DNA of 64,000 bases from Actinopolyspora halophila DSM 43834 (GTDB taxonomy: Bacteria; Actinomycetota; Actinomycetes; Mycobacteriales; Pseudonocardiaceae): contig NZ_AQUI01000002.1 in assembly GCF_000371785.1 (NCBI RefSeq), positions 1,167,122-1,231,121 of the forward strand, read 5' to 3'. Both the position numbers and the translations under genes were made by a program. The notes beneath the pieces are model-generated. The model was not told the DNA's origin. It saw nothing but the letters and a program-made list of their open reading frames with translations, and searched no databases. Of the stretch, positions 24,236 to 33,254 are shown piece by piece (positions within the stretch are counted from its first letter, which is position 1; each line of letters begins with the position of its first letter).

Positions 24236-24366
24236 CGAAGGGGTGTGTTGACTCGGTTCGCGCAGGAGCTCGGGTGGTTTTCTCGGCGCCACCGCGCCGA
24301 AGGACGAGCTCGGCACAACCGAATGAACACACCCGGCGAAGTATCATCCACCAGGAGGTTCGCGAG

Positions 24367-25518
24367 ATGGACTGGATCGTCGCCCCCGGCGATGCCGAAT
24401 GGCGCTTGTCCGAGGTGCTTCCCTCGGCTCTGGGGGCGATGGGAGTCGCGGGCTTCACCGACACGGTCGGGCTTCCCGAGTGCTCGAGTGCGGCGGTGCT
24501 GCTGGTGGACGGTCTCGGCCGGCGATTGCTGCGCGAACACGCCTCGGATGCGCCCCTGCTGAACTCGCTGGACACGGGCATCCCCGGGGCCGCGGGCTTT
24601 CCCACCACCACGGCCACGAGCATCAGCTCGTTGGGGACGGGAACCTGCTCCGGGGAGCACGGTGTGGTCGGCTATTCCTTCGTCGAACCCGGCGGCGGTC
24701 TGTTCCGCCCGCTGTCCTGGTCCAAAAAGGATGCAGCGGGGCGCGGGCAGAGCATGTTGGAGGAGTGGCCCCCGGAACAGGCCCAACCGGACGACCCCGT
24801 GCTGGAGCGCGCCAGTGCTTCCGGTGTGGATGCGCGGCTGGTCGTGCCGGCCGAGTTCGAGGGAACCGGCCTGACCCGGGCAGCGCTGCGTGGCGGCTCG
24901 TTCAGGGGAATCCGCGCGGTGGGGGACCTGGTGGCCGAGATGGGTGAGTCCCTCGGCAGGAAGTCCCCGGTGCTGTGCTACGGCTATCACGGACAGCTGG
25001 ACATGCTGGGGCACGTGCACGGTCCCGGTTCGCTGCCCTGGAGGATGCAGCTGCGCCAGGTGGACACGCTGGTGCGTTCGATCGTCGAAGGCCTGCCCCG
25101 CGATACCGTGCTGCTCGTCGTCGCCGATCACGGCATGGTCGGGGTGGATCCGGAGCTGTCCCCCGACATCGACTCCGACCCGGTCCTGCGGGAGGGCGTG
25201 CGGCTGATCGGCGGGGAAGCCCGCGCCAGGCACGTCTACACCGAGCCGGGAGCCGCCGAGGACGTGCTCGCCGCGTGGCGGGAGCGGCTGGGCACGGACG
25301 CGCTCGTGGTCAGCGCCGCGGAGGCCGTCGAGGCGGGCTGGTTCGGGAACACGTTGAGCGACGCGGCGCGGGAACGGATGGGTGACGTCATCGCGCTCGC
25401 GCGGAACAACGGGATAATCCGTTCGGTCGCGGAGCCGAACGAGTCCGCCCTGCGGGGACAGCACGGTTCGTTGACGGCGGAGGAGCAGTACATTCCCATG
25501 TTGCTGGCACAGGGGTGA
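24367..25518 (+). CDS. Nucleotide pyrophosphatase/phosphodiesterase-family protein
   Basis: ATG 24367 is eight bases after AGGAGG. The 383-residue protein belongs to the alkaline-phosphatase superfamily: AAVLLVDGLGRRLL holds the first metal Asp, GFPTTTATSISSLGTG the nucleophile Thr, and YGYHGQLDMLGHVHG plus VVADHGMVGV the remaining metal His/Asp ligands. This is the actinobacterial cytoplasmic type I phosphodiesterase group. The substrate is unknown. It begins 131 bp after the acyl-CoA dehydrogenase and is coupled to the next gene by a GTGA overlap. Confidence 0.85.
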   Translation: MDWIVAPGDAEWRLSEVLPSALGAMGVAGFTDTVGLPECSSAAVLLVDGLGRRLLREHASDAPLLNSLDTGIPGAAGFPTTTATSISSLGTGTCSGEHGVVGYSFVEPGGGLFRPLSWSKKDAAGRGQSMLEEWPPEQAQPDDPVLERASASGVDARLVVPAEFEGTGLTRAALRGGSFRGIRAVGDLVAEMGESLGRKSPVLCYGYHGQLDMLGHVHGPGSLPWRMQLRQVDTLVRSIVEGLPRDTVLLVVADHGMVGVDPELSPDIDSDPVLREGVRLIGGEARARHVYTEPGAAEDVLAAWRERLGTDALVVSAAEAVEAGWFGNTLSDAARERMGDVIALARNNGIIRSVAEPNESALRGQHGSLTAEEQYIPMLLAQG

Positions 25519-26402
25519 GAGCGTTGTCCGAGTCCGATGTCGTGGAACCGTGGTTCGACCCGCTGGCGAGATACTCTCGGCTGCGGCTGATCCGCAGGCT
25601 GGATCCGGAGCGTGAGCACACGCTGATCTACCGGATATCGGCGGGCATGGAGTTTCCCTGGGACTACACGCGGGCGTTGGAGCTGGCGCTGTTCCGGACC
25701 TTCTGCGTGCCGAGCATCTCGGAGCTGCTGCAGCACACCGGGGAGTTCGCCCACAGGACTCAGAAGCGCTACGACGACACCTCGGTACTGATGGAGGAGA
25801 TCGGCAGGCACGGTTACGACTCGCAGCGCGGCAAGCAGGCGCTGCGCAAGATGAACCGGATGCACGGGCGTTACGACATCGGCAACGACGACATGCTCTA
25901 CGTGCTGTCCACTTTCGTCTACGAGCCGATCCGCTGGATCGACGCCTACGGTTGGCGGCGGCTGAGCGAGCACGAGCGCATCGCGGCCTACAACCACTAC
26001 CGGCGGATCGGGGCGCGGATGGGAATCCACTCGATTCCCGGTTACGCGGAGTTCGAGCGTTTCAACCGGGAGTACGAGGCCGAGCACTTCGTGTTCGCCG
26101 AGAGCAACCGGGAGGTCGGGCAGGACAACCTGGACCTGGTGTGCGGGTGGTTCCCGCGTCCACTGCGTCGCGTGGTCTCCCGTGGTGTCATCGCCGGACT
26201 GGAACCGGAGATGCGCAGGGCATTCGGATTCGCGGAACCTCGGAACTGGGAGACGCGGGCCGTTTCCACCGCTCTCCGGCTGCGCGGTGGGATCGAGCGG
26301 TTGCTGCCCGCGCGCCGGGTCAGCAGGCTCGGACGCGGCAAGAAGCGCAGTTACCCGAACGGGTACCACCTGGACGAGCTGGGAGTGCTCAACAGCGGGT
26401 GA
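25515..26402 (+). CDS. MpaB/rubber-oxygenase-type (DUF2236) protein
   Basis: GTG 25515 overlaps the previous TGA. The 295-residue protein carries the DUF2236 pattern: RKMNRMHGRYDIGNDDMLYVLSTFVYEPIRW over residues about 111-141, with a conserved His/Arg set that binds heme b in latex-clearing and MpaB-type oxygenases. No signal peptide is visible, so it is probably cytoplasmic or membrane-associated. The co-transcribed phosphodiesterase and the beta-oxidation genes upstream suggest a part in lipid or isoprenoid breakdown; this is inference. Confidence 0.75.
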   Translation: MRALSESDVVEPWFDPLARYSRLRLIRRLDPEREHTLIYRISAGMEFPWDYTRALELALFRTFCVPSISELLQHTGEFAHRTQKRYDDTSVLMEEIGRHGYDSQRGKQALRKMNRMHGRYDIGNDDMLYVLSTFVYEPIRWIDAYGWRRLSEHERIAAYNHYRRIGARMGIHSIPGYAEFERFNREYEAEHFVFAESNREVGQDNLDLVCGWFPRPLRRVVSRGVIAGLEPEMRRAFGFAEPRNWETRAVSTALRLRGGIERLLPARRVSRLGRGKKRSYPNGYHLDELGVLNSG

Positions 26403-26414
26403 CCCCAGCCGAGC

Positions 26415-26768
26415 TCAGCTCGCGAGGAGATTGAGCGGTGTGGTGATCAAAAACGCCGCACCGAGCACGACGAGCACGGTCCTGCCCGTTGCCCTGACCG
26501 CCGCTGTCAACCGGGTGCGGGGGCGCGTGCGGTGTTTGCGGGCGAAGAACAGGCTGATCAGGAACAGCACGTCGGAAACCCAGGTGACCACGATCAGGGC
26601 TTTGAACACCGGTTTCCAGGTCGCGCTGCCCTCCCCGTAGGGCAGGTCCAGCTCCAACATCGTCGCCCCGGCCACCACGCAGAGCGCGAAGACGGTTCCC
26701 GTGATGACACTGATCGGTGCGGAGGGCCCGGAACGTCTTCTCGGTCCGTTCGTCGTGGGCGTTGCCAT
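26415..26768 (-). CDS. Small membrane protein with three hydrophobic segments
   Basis: The 117-residue product begins MATPTTNGPRRRSGP after an AGGAGG site and has hydrophobic stretches near residues 20-40, 58-75 and 95-115. A basic RKHRTRPRTRL loop separates the second and third. I do not recognise the family. It converges on the MpaB-like gene with only 12 bp between stops, and its promoter region is shared with the divergent glcDEF operon. Confidence 0.6.
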   Translation of the reverse strand: MATPTTNGPRRRSGPSAPISVITGTVFALCVVAGATMLELDLPYGEGSATWKPVFKALIVVTWVSDVLFLISLFFARKHRTRPRTRLTAAVRATGRTVLVVLGAAFLITTPLNLLAS

Positions 26769-27150
26769 TCCTGCCTCCTCGTCCGGGGCCCCGTTGCTCG
26801 GGAGGGGGAACCACGGCGGGAGTCCGCGGGATCCCGGGAGAGCGTTTCGCCGACCGAGTCGGCGAAGTCCGGACGGGAGCCGCTCGCGCGATCGGTGCAG
26901 CGGAAAACGCTCGGCCGGGGCCGCGCTTCCCGAAGGTCCGCGACTCGAAGCCGTTCAGCACGCACCGGAGCGCTTCCGTGGAGCTCACCGGAACCCCGAT
27001 GGTGATCTTGGTCGGACTTGATCGTACTCGGTGCGGAGCTGTCGCACGGCTGAATTCGACGATCTCTTGTATCCAAGTTGTATCCAACTTATGATCCACG
27101 TTACATCACCGGGCTCGTTCAGCGGTGAAGGCGAGGTGAGGAGCCGGACC
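26769..27150. other. Divergent promoter region before glcDEF
   Basis: This 382-bp stretch between the small membrane protein gene and glcD has no credible gene. The 3' half has a direct repeat TTGTATCCAA (27068-27077 and 27079-27088) overlapping a perfect palindrome. The rest shows nothing I can name. Confidence 0.5.
27075..27090. promoter_or_regulatory. Perfect palindrome upstream of glcDEF
   Basis: AAGTTGTATCCAACTT has 6-bp arms AAGTTG/CAACTT around TATC, 61 bp before glcD. It is a likely operator for a local or distant regulator of glycolate or lactate use. No regulator gene is adjacent. Confidence 0.5.
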
Positions 27151-28653
27151 ATGGAGTCCACCGAACCGGCGCCGCCCACGCGGGAGGGCACGGGCGCCGA
27201 CCTCGACGGATGCGTCGAACTGCTGCGAAAGCTGCTTCCCGAGGAATCGCTGATCACGGATCGACAACGCGTGCGGACCTACGAATGCGACGGGTTGGCC
27301 AGCTACCGCACGGTGCCCGCGGCCGTGGTGCTGCCGGAGAGCACCGAACAGGTTCGCTCCGCGGTGGCGGCCTGCTCCGAGCACGGGGTGCCCTTCGTCG
27401 CACGCGGTTCGGGAACCGGACTGTCCGCCGGAGCGCTTCCCCGTGCGGACGGCGTGCTCATCGTGATCTCGAAGATGCGCCGGATCCTGGAACTGGACAT
27501 CGCCAACGAACGCGCCGTCGTGGAACCGGGGGTGATCAACCTCGACGTCACGAAGGCCGCCGAGCCCTACGGCTACTACTTCGCTCCCGATCCCTCCAGC
27601 CAGCAGGTCTGCTCGGTGGGAGGAAACGTCGCCGAGAACTCGGGAGGGGCGCACTGCCTGAAGTACGGGTTCACCACCAACCACGTCCTGGCCGTGCAGG
27701 TGGTCACCGCCGACGGCGAGCTCGTCGAACTGGGCGGAGCGGTCCACGAGGCACCCGGTTACGACCTGCTCGGCTCGTTCATCGGCAGCGAGGGGACCCT
27801 CGGTGTGGTCACATCGATCACCGTGCGGCTGCTCCGCTCCCCGGAGAGCGTGCGCACCCTGCTCGCAGGCTTCCCCTCCACGGACGAGGCGGGCGCGGCC
27901 GTCTCGGCGATCATAGCCGCCGGAGTCACCCCGGCCGCCGTCGAGATGATGGACGCACTGTCCATCACCGCGGCCGAACAGGCCGTGCGGTGCGGATACC
28001 CGGAAGGCGCCGGTGCCGTGCTCATCGTCGAGCTGGACGGGCCGCATCCCGAGGTGGAGCGGACGTTCACCGAGGTGTGGCAGCACTGCGACGGACACGG
28101 CGCGTTCGAGATCAGAACGGCCGCCGACGAGACCGAACGAGCGCTGATCTGGAAGGGACGCAAGTCCGCCTTCGCCGCGGTCGGACGCATCAGCCGCGAC
28201 TACATCGTCCAGGACGGCGTGATCCCCCGTACAGCGCTGCCCGAGGTGTTGCGGCGCATCGCGGAACTGTCCGCGGAGTCGGGGGTGCGGGTCGCCAACG
28301 TCTTCCACGCGGGCGACGGAAATCTGCACCCGCTGGTGCTGTTCGACGGTTCGGAACCCGGCGCTGCCGAGCGCGCCGAAGAGGTCTCCGGGGCGATCCT
28401 GGAGCTGTGCGTGGAACAGGGCGGGTCGATCACGGGCGAACACGGGGTCGGAGCCGACAAGGTCCGCTACATGGGCCGGATGTTCACCGCTGAGGACCTG
28501 GACGTCATGCAGTGCGTGCGCTGCGCTTTCGACCCCGGCGGGTTGTGCAACCCGGGCAAGGTCTTCCCCACGCCGCGACTGTGCGGCGAGACCCCGGGGC
28601 GGCGGCGAGGGGTGCATCCACTGACCGAAGCGGGATTGGCCGAGCAGTTCTGA
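27151..28653 (+). CDS. glcD: Glycolate oxidase subunit GlcD (FAD-linked)
   Basis: ATG 27151 follows GAGGTGAGGAG. The 500-residue flavoprotein oxidises glycolate (or D-lactate) and passes electrons to the GlcE/GlcF partners at the membrane. The FAD PCMH fold is clear: PFVARGSGTGLSAGALP, then SVGGNVAENSGGAHCLKYGFTTNHVL, FIGSEGTLGVVT. The C-terminal substrate cap has FHAGDGNLHPLVLFD and GGSITGEHGVGADKV, both of the GlcD/D-lactate dehydrogenase family. The stop overlaps the glcE start by one base. Confidence 0.93.
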   Translation: MESTEPAPPTREGTGADLDGCVELLRKLLPEESLITDRQRVRTYECDGLASYRTVPAAVVLPESTEQVRSAVAACSEHGVPFVARGSGTGLSAGALPRADGVLIVISKMRRILELDIANERAVVEPGVINLDVTKAAEPYGYYFAPDPSSQQVCSVGGNVAENSGGAHCLKYGFTTNHVLAVQVVTADGELVELGGAVHEAPGYDLLGSFIGSEGTLGVVTSITVRLLRSPESVRTLLAGFPSTDEAGAAVSAIIAAGVTPAAVEMMDALSITAAEQAVRCGYPEGAGAVLIVELDGPHPEVERTFTEVWQHCDGHGAFEIRTAADETERALIWKGRKSAFAAVGRISRDYIVQDGVIPRTALPEVLRRIAELSAESGVRVANVFHAGDGNLHPLVLFDGSEPGAAERAEEVSGAILELCVEQGGSITGEHGVGADKVRYMGRMFTAEDLDVMQCVRCAFDPGGLCNPGKVFPTPRLCGETPGRRRGVHPLTEAGLAEQF

Positions 28654-29939
28654 TGAGTACAGCCACTGAGGAAACCGCCCTGAACGCCCTGCGCGGGGCC
28701 CTCGGGGACGAGTGGGTCACCGAGGCCTCCGCGACCGACCGGGTCGGCGCGAGTCGTCCGAAGTGGGTGGTCCACGCGGACGGCACCGAACGGGCCTCGA
28801 CCGCGCTGCGCATCGCCGCCGAGCACGGGATGAGCGTGGTGCCGCGGGGCGGCGGCAGCAAACTCGACCGTGGCGAATCGCCCGAACGAGTGGACCTGTT
28901 GCTCGACCTCTCCGCGGCCGACGAGGTCGTCGAACACGCCGCGGGGGACCTCGTGGTGCGTGCCGAGGCGGGAACACCGCTGCGGGAGGTGCAGCGCACC
29001 GTCGCCGAGGCCGGGCAGCAGCTCTCCCTCGAGGACCCGCACCCCACGGCGACCCTCGGAGGGGTGATCGCCACCCGCTCAGCGGGGCCGTGCCGCTACC
29101 TGCACGGCGGTGTGCGCGACCTGATCATCGGGATCACCGTGGTCTGCGCCGACGGAACGGTGGCGAGCTCGGGCGGAAAGGTCGTCAAGAACGTGGCAGG
29201 CTACGACCTGGGCAAGCTGTTCACCGGGTCCTACGGGACGCTCGGCGTGGTCACCGAGGCGATATTCCGGCTGCACCCCCTGGCGGAAGAGCGCCGCTGG
29301 GTCGCGGTGACCCTTCCCGACCCGAGGGCCGCGGCCGAGGCCGCTCGGCTGTTCCGCGTCTCCAGGGCGATGCCCACCGCCGTCGAGCTGGACCGTCCCG
29401 CGGGGCGGGCCCCGATCACCGTGTGCGCCGAGCTGGAGGGGCGTTCCGGGGTCACCGGGGAGCGGGCCGCGGAGCTGGCGCGCTCGCTGGGTGAGGAGCT
29501 CGGACGGACGTGCGAGGTGAGCGGAACCGCCCCCGAGTGGTGGGGGCGACTCCCCGGGGAGCCGGGTGCGAGCGCGGGGATCCGGATGGCGAGCAGACCG
29601 TCCGAGCTCGTGGAGCTGCTGGAAGGAGCGGGGCGGGTCGAGGACGAGACCGGCGTGGCACTCCCGCTCCGGGGTTCGGCCGGACTCGGAGTGCTCGACG
29701 GCGGAGTCCCCGCAGGCTCGTCCGACGAGTCCGTGGCCGCGCTCGTCGAGGGGGTTCGCGCACGGGCGGCGGCACTCGACGGCTACACGACCGTGTCCTG
29801 GGCCCCGGAAAGCGTGAAACGGCTCGTCGACGTGTGGGGACCGGTTCCGTCCGGGGCGCTCACGCTGATGCGCCGCACCAAGGACCAGTTCGACCCCGAG
29901 CGCCGTCTCGCACCGGGACGGTTCGTTGGAGGGCTGTGA
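28653..29939 (+). CDS. glcE: Glycolate oxidase subunit GlcE (FAD-binding)
   Basis: The 428-residue second flavin subunit starts at ATG 28653 in a TGATG overlap. It shares the FAD-binding domain with GlcD (MSVVPRGGGSKLDRG, ATLGGVIATRSAGPCRYLHGGVRDLIIGITVV, GKVVKNVAGYDLGKLFTGSYGTLGVVTEA) but lacks the cap residues and is shorter, as usual for GlcE. It pairs with GlcD and GlcF. The stop again overlaps the next ATG by one base, so the three subunits are made in equal amount. Confidence 0.9.
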   Translation: MSTATEETALNALRGALGDEWVTEASATDRVGASRPKWVVHADGTERASTALRIAAEHGMSVVPRGGGSKLDRGESPERVDLLLDLSAADEVVEHAAGDLVVRAEAGTPLREVQRTVAEAGQQLSLEDPHPTATLGGVIATRSAGPCRYLHGGVRDLIIGITVVCADGTVASSGGKVVKNVAGYDLGKLFTGSYGTLGVVTEAIFRLHPLAEERRWVAVTLPDPRAAAEAARLFRVSRAMPTAVELDRPAGRAPITVCAELEGRSGVTGERAAELARSLGEELGRTCEVSGTAPEWWGRLPGEPGASAGIRMASRPSELVELLEGAGRVEDETGVALPLRGSAGLGVLDGGVPAGSSDESVAALVEGVRARAAALDGYTTVSWAPESVKRLVDVWGPVPSGALTLMRRTKDQFDPERRLAPGRFVGGL

Positions 29940-31318
29940 TGACCGACCGAACACCCGAGCCGGGATCCGCTCGGCAGGAACGACAACCGGTTACCCCCAC
30001 GGAGGCCGCGGCGAACCCGAACGGGGCCTTCGACGCGTTCAACCCGCCGCAGCAGGAGCTGATCGACGACTGCGTGCACTGTGGATTCTGCCTTCCCTCC
30101 TGCCCCACGTACGAACTCTGGGGCGAGGAGATGGACTCGCCGCGCGGGCGTATCCACCTGATGGAGTCCGGCCTGGACGGTGAACCACTCTCGGGGAGCA
30201 TGGTCGAGCACTTCGACAACTGCCTCGGCTGCATGGCCTGCGTGACGGCCTGTCCGTCCGGGGTGCAGTACGGATCGCTGATCAACAGGACCAGGGCGCA
30301 GGTCGAGCGCAATCACCGCCGCGAACCGGGGCAGCGCTGGCTGCGCCGGCTGATCTTCGGACTGTTCCCCTACAAGCGGAGGCTGAGCGCGCTGCGGCTG
30401 CCGCTCGCGCTGTACCAGCGGCTCCGGATCGACGCGCTGCTGCGCCGGTCCGGGGTGTTCGCCAAGCTGCCCGCCCACCTGCGGGCCATGGAGTCGTTGG
30501 TCCCGCCCGTGCGGCGCGCTTCCCGGTTGCCCACCCGCGTCCCCGCCAAGGGGAGGCGCAGGGCCGTGGTCGGCATGCTCACCGGATGCGTGCAGCACGC
30601 TTTCTTCCCCGACGTCAACAACGCCACCGCGCGAGTCCTGGCCGCCGAGGGGTGCGAGGTGGTGATCCCGGAGAAGCAGGGCTGCTGCGGAGCGCTCAGC
30701 GAGCACTCCGGCCGCGAGCGGGAGGCCACGGAGTTCGCGAAGAGGACGGTGGAGGCCTTCGAATCCGCCGGGGTCGACTACGTGGTGATCAATTCGGCCG
30801 GATGCGGATCCACGCTGAAGGAGTACCCGCGACTGCTGGCCGACGAACCGCGGTACGCCGCTGCCGCCGAACGGCTGTCCGCCAGGGTGCGCGACGTCGC
30901 GGAGCTGCTGGTAGAACTCGGACCGTCCGCGCGACTCAACCCGCTGAATCTGACGATCGCCTACCACGACGCCTGCCACCTGAGTCACGGTCAGGGAATA
31001 CGGGCACAACCGCGCGAGCTGCTGCGCGGGGTTCCCGGGCTGGAACTGCGCGAGATCAACCGCGGGGAGATCTGCTGCGGTTCTGCCGGGGTCTACAACC
31101 TGCTGCAACCGAAGGCCGCGGCCGAGCTGGGTGACATGAAGGCGCGGAACGTGCGGGAGACCGGGGCCGATCTGCTCGTGACGGCCAACCCGGGGTGCTC
31201 GATGCAGATTCGCACCGCGTTGCGACGGGAAGGAACGGACCTGCCCATCGCCCACACCGTTCAGATTCTCGACGCCGCTGTGAGCGGAAATTCCGCGGAA
31301 TCCCTGTTGAATCGCTGA
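29939..31318 (+). CDS. glcF: Glycolate oxidase iron-sulfur subunit GlcF
   Basis: The 459-residue protein has two [4Fe-4S] ferredoxin motifs, CVHCGFCLPSCP (C45, C48, C51, C55) and CLGCMACVTACP (C95, C98, C101, C105), and then two CCG domains (GCCGALSEHSG; HDACHLSHGQG and ICCGSAG), which characterise GlcF and heterodisulfide-type subunits. It carries electrons from GlcD/E to the membrane quinone pool. The start ATG overlaps the glcE stop. Length is normal. A hairpin at 31355-31377 follows. Confidence 0.93.
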   Translation: MTDRTPEPGSARQERQPVTPTEAAANPNGAFDAFNPPQQELIDDCVHCGFCLPSCPTYELWGEEMDSPRGRIHLMESGLDGEPLSGSMVEHFDNCLGCMACVTACPSGVQYGSLINRTRAQVERNHRREPGQRWLRRLIFGLFPYKRRLSALRLPLALYQRLRIDALLRRSGVFAKLPAHLRAMESLVPPVRRASRLPTRVPAKGRRRAVVGMLTGCVQHAFFPDVNNATARVLAAEGCEVVIPEKQGCCGALSEHSGREREATEFAKRTVEAFESAGVDYVVINSAGCGSTLKEYPRLLADEPRYAAAAERLSARVRDVAELLVELGPSARLNPLNLTIAYHDACHLSHGQGIRAQPRELLRGVPGLELREINRGEICCGSAGVYNLLQPKAAAELGDMKARNVRETGADLLVTANPGCSMQIRTALRREGTDLPIAHTVQILDAAVSGNSAESLLNR

Positions 31319-31354
31319 TTGAGGATTCCCTTCTCGGTTGTCGTGGGGTTTTCC

Positions 31355-31377
31355 TTTCGGCGCCGCGGGCGCCGAAA
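31355..31377 (+). terminator. Hairpin after glcF
   Basis: TTTCGGCGCC (31355-31364) pairs perfectly with GGCGCCGAAA (31368-31377) around GCG. Lying between glcF and the permease gene, it may partly terminate and so lower permease expression. Confidence 0.65.
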
Positions 31378-31460
31378 TCATCATGCTGTCCGTCGGCACC
31401 GCTATGTGAACCGAGCCGGGAATCACCAGTAAAATCATCCCCGGATCCTTGGAGGGATTC

Positions 31461-33071
31461 GTGTACCAGCAAACCCTCGATCCGCTTCTCGGATCGCTCG
31501 GTTGGAGCGCGTTGGTCGCGGCCTTACCGCTCGTCGTCCTGTTCGCGCTGCTGGGAATTTTCCGCATGACGGCGTGGAAGGCCTCGTTGATCGCCCTCGC
31601 GGTGGCACTGGCTGTCTCGGTCGGAGCGTACGGAATGCCGCCGGGGCAGGCGCTGATGTCCGTTTCGCTCGGTGCGGCCTTCGGCTTCTTCCCGATCCTG
31701 TGGATCGTCATAAACGCCATCTGGATCTACAACATGACCGTGGTCACCGGAGACTTCGAGGTGTTGCAGCGGTCCTTCGCCAGGGTCAGCGCCGACAGGC
31801 GGATCCAGGCCGTGATCATCGCCTTCTGCTTCGGGGCGCTGCTGGAGGCGTTGGCCGGTTTCGGAACCCCGGTGGCGATCACCACGGTCATGCTGCTCTC
31901 GCTGGGCTTCCGGGCGTTGACGGCGGCCGTGGTCGCGCTGGTCGCCAACACGGCGCCGGTGGCCTACGGCGCCCTCGCGGCCCCGATCGTGACTTTGTCC
32001 AGCGTGACCGGACTTCCGGTGTCCGAACTCGGGGCCGTGACGGGAAGGCAGACCCCGTTGCTGGCCGTGGTCGTGCCACTGGTCCTGGTCGGGATCATCG
32101 ACGGGTGGCGCGGAATGCGCCAGACCCTGCCTGCCACGCTGGTCTGCGGCAGCACCTTCGCGCTCGCGCAGTTCCTGTCCGCGAACTTCGTCTCGGTGCC
32201 GTTGACCGACATAATCGCCGCCCTGGTCTCGGCAGGGGCCACCGTGCTGCTGCTGCGCTGGTGGTCACCCGTGCACAGCGCGGACGAGCGCGAGGTGGCC
32301 GAGGCCCCCGGAGCGGCGCGCACGGTCGACGGGGGAAGCACCGTGCTGCGGGCCTACGCGCCGTACTTGATCATAATCGCGGTTTTCGTCCTCGCGCAGC
32401 TGCGCCCGATCGCCGATGTCCTGGACGCGGTGACCCTCTCCTTCCGCTGGCCGGGGCTGGAAGTGCTCGACCCCTCGGGGCAGTCCCTGGCGCTCGTCGA
32501 GTACGACTTCGCCTGGCTTTCCGGGGCGGGCTCGCTGTTGCTGATCGCGGGAGCGCTCACGATCCCGGTGCTGGGGATCGGTCTCCGCGCGGCTGTCACC
32601 CGGTACCTGTCCACTTACGCGCAGCTCAAGTGGCCGATCGTGACGGTGATGTCGGTGCTGGCCATCGCCTACGTCATGAACACTTCGGGGCAGACGGCCA
32701 CGCTGGGCAACTGGATGGCGGCCGCTGGAGGCCTGTTCGCGCTGATCTCGCCGGTGCTCGGTTGGCTGGGCGTCGCGGTGACGGGCTCGGACACCTCCTC
32801 CAACTCGCTGTTCGGCGCCCTGCAGGTGACGGCGGCGAACAAGACGGGGATCGAACCGGTGCTCGCCGCGGCCGCCAACGGCTCCGGAGGGGTGCTCGGC
32901 AAGATGATCTCGCCGCAGAACCTGGCCATCGCCGCGGGAGCGGTGGGGATGACCGGCAGGGAAGGCGACATCTTCCGCAGGGTGCTGCCGTGGAGTCTCG
33001 GATTCCTGGTCGTGATGTGCCTGCTGGTTTATCTGCAGTCGACCCCGGTGCTGAGCTGGATGCTGTTGTGA
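31461..33071 (+). CDS. L-lactate/glycolate permease (LctP family)
   Basis: GTG 31461 lies five bases after GGAGG, better than the in-frame TTG at 31449. The 536-residue protein has 12 or more membrane helices and family motifs such as AFCFGALLEALAGFGTPVAIT, NTAPVAYGALAAPI, and near the C terminus TGSDTSSNSLFGALQV with GVLGKMISPQNLAIA. LctP/GlcA proteins import lactate or glycolate with protons. Placement behind glcDEF favours glycolate or D-lactate as substrate. Length is typical. Confidence 0.92.
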   Translation: MYQQTLDPLLGSLGWSALVAALPLVVLFALLGIFRMTAWKASLIALAVALAVSVGAYGMPPGQALMSVSLGAAFGFFPILWIVINAIWIYNMTVVTGDFEVLQRSFARVSADRRIQAVIIAFCFGALLEALAGFGTPVAITTVMLLSLGFRALTAAVVALVANTAPVAYGALAAPIVTLSSVTGLPVSELGAVTGRQTPLLAVVVPLVLVGIIDGWRGMRQTLPATLVCGSTFALAQFLSANFVSVPLTDIIAALVSAGATVLLLRWWSPVHSADEREVAEAPGAARTVDGGSTVLRAYAPYLIIIAVFVLAQLRPIADVLDAVTLSFRWPGLEVLDPSGQSLALVEYDFAWLSGAGSLLLIAGALTIPVLGIGLRAAVTRYLSTYAQLKWPIVTVMSVLAIAYVMNTSGQTATLGNWMAAAGGLFALISPVLGWLGVAVTGSDTSSNSLFGALQVTAANKTGIEPVLAAAANGSGGVLGKMISPQNLAIAAGAVGMTGREGDIFRRVLPWSLGFLVVMCLLVYLQSTPVLSWMLL

Positions 33072-33077
33072 ACCTTC

Positions 33078-33116
33078 GGCGGCGCCGACTGCGTAGGTGG
33101 TGGTTTCGGCGCCGCC
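33078..33116 (+). terminator. Hairpin after the lactate/glycolate permease
   Basis: GGCGGCGCC (33078-33086) pairs perfectly with GGCGCCGCC (33108-33116). It starts 7 bp after the permease stop and is the likely operon terminator. The loop contains GACTGCGTAGGTGG, which resembles the tail of the palindromic repeat family. Confidence 0.7.
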
Positions 33117-33187
33117 GGGGCCGGGGAGTCGGGCTTGCCGCTTCGGGCGGGGAAGGCCGTGGGCGACACCCTCACGAACGTTCTCCA

Positions 33188-33213
33188 TTGACTGTGACAG
33201 TCTTGGTGTCACA
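33188..33213 (+). promoter_or_regulatory. Thiolase promoter with overlapping inverted repeat
   Basis: TTGACT at 33188-33193 is a good -35. An inverted repeat TGTGACA (33193-33199) and TGTCACA (33207-33213) covers the spacer and the probable -10, so a repressor bound there would block transcription. The arms are perfect, 7-base spacer. A fatty-acid-responsive regulator is a plausible binder; none is adjacent. Confidence 0.5.
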
Positions 33214-33254
33214 CTCTTCATGGAGGACCGCCGCAACGAGGAGGCACCCCACAC

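Noticed and set aside
29783-31720. A 645-codon open frame on the minus strand opposite glcF
   Set aside because: It lies antisense to glcE-glcF and the permease start, has no recognisable domain, and its composition (Gln, Arg, His, Gly) is typical of the antisense shadow of high-GC genes.
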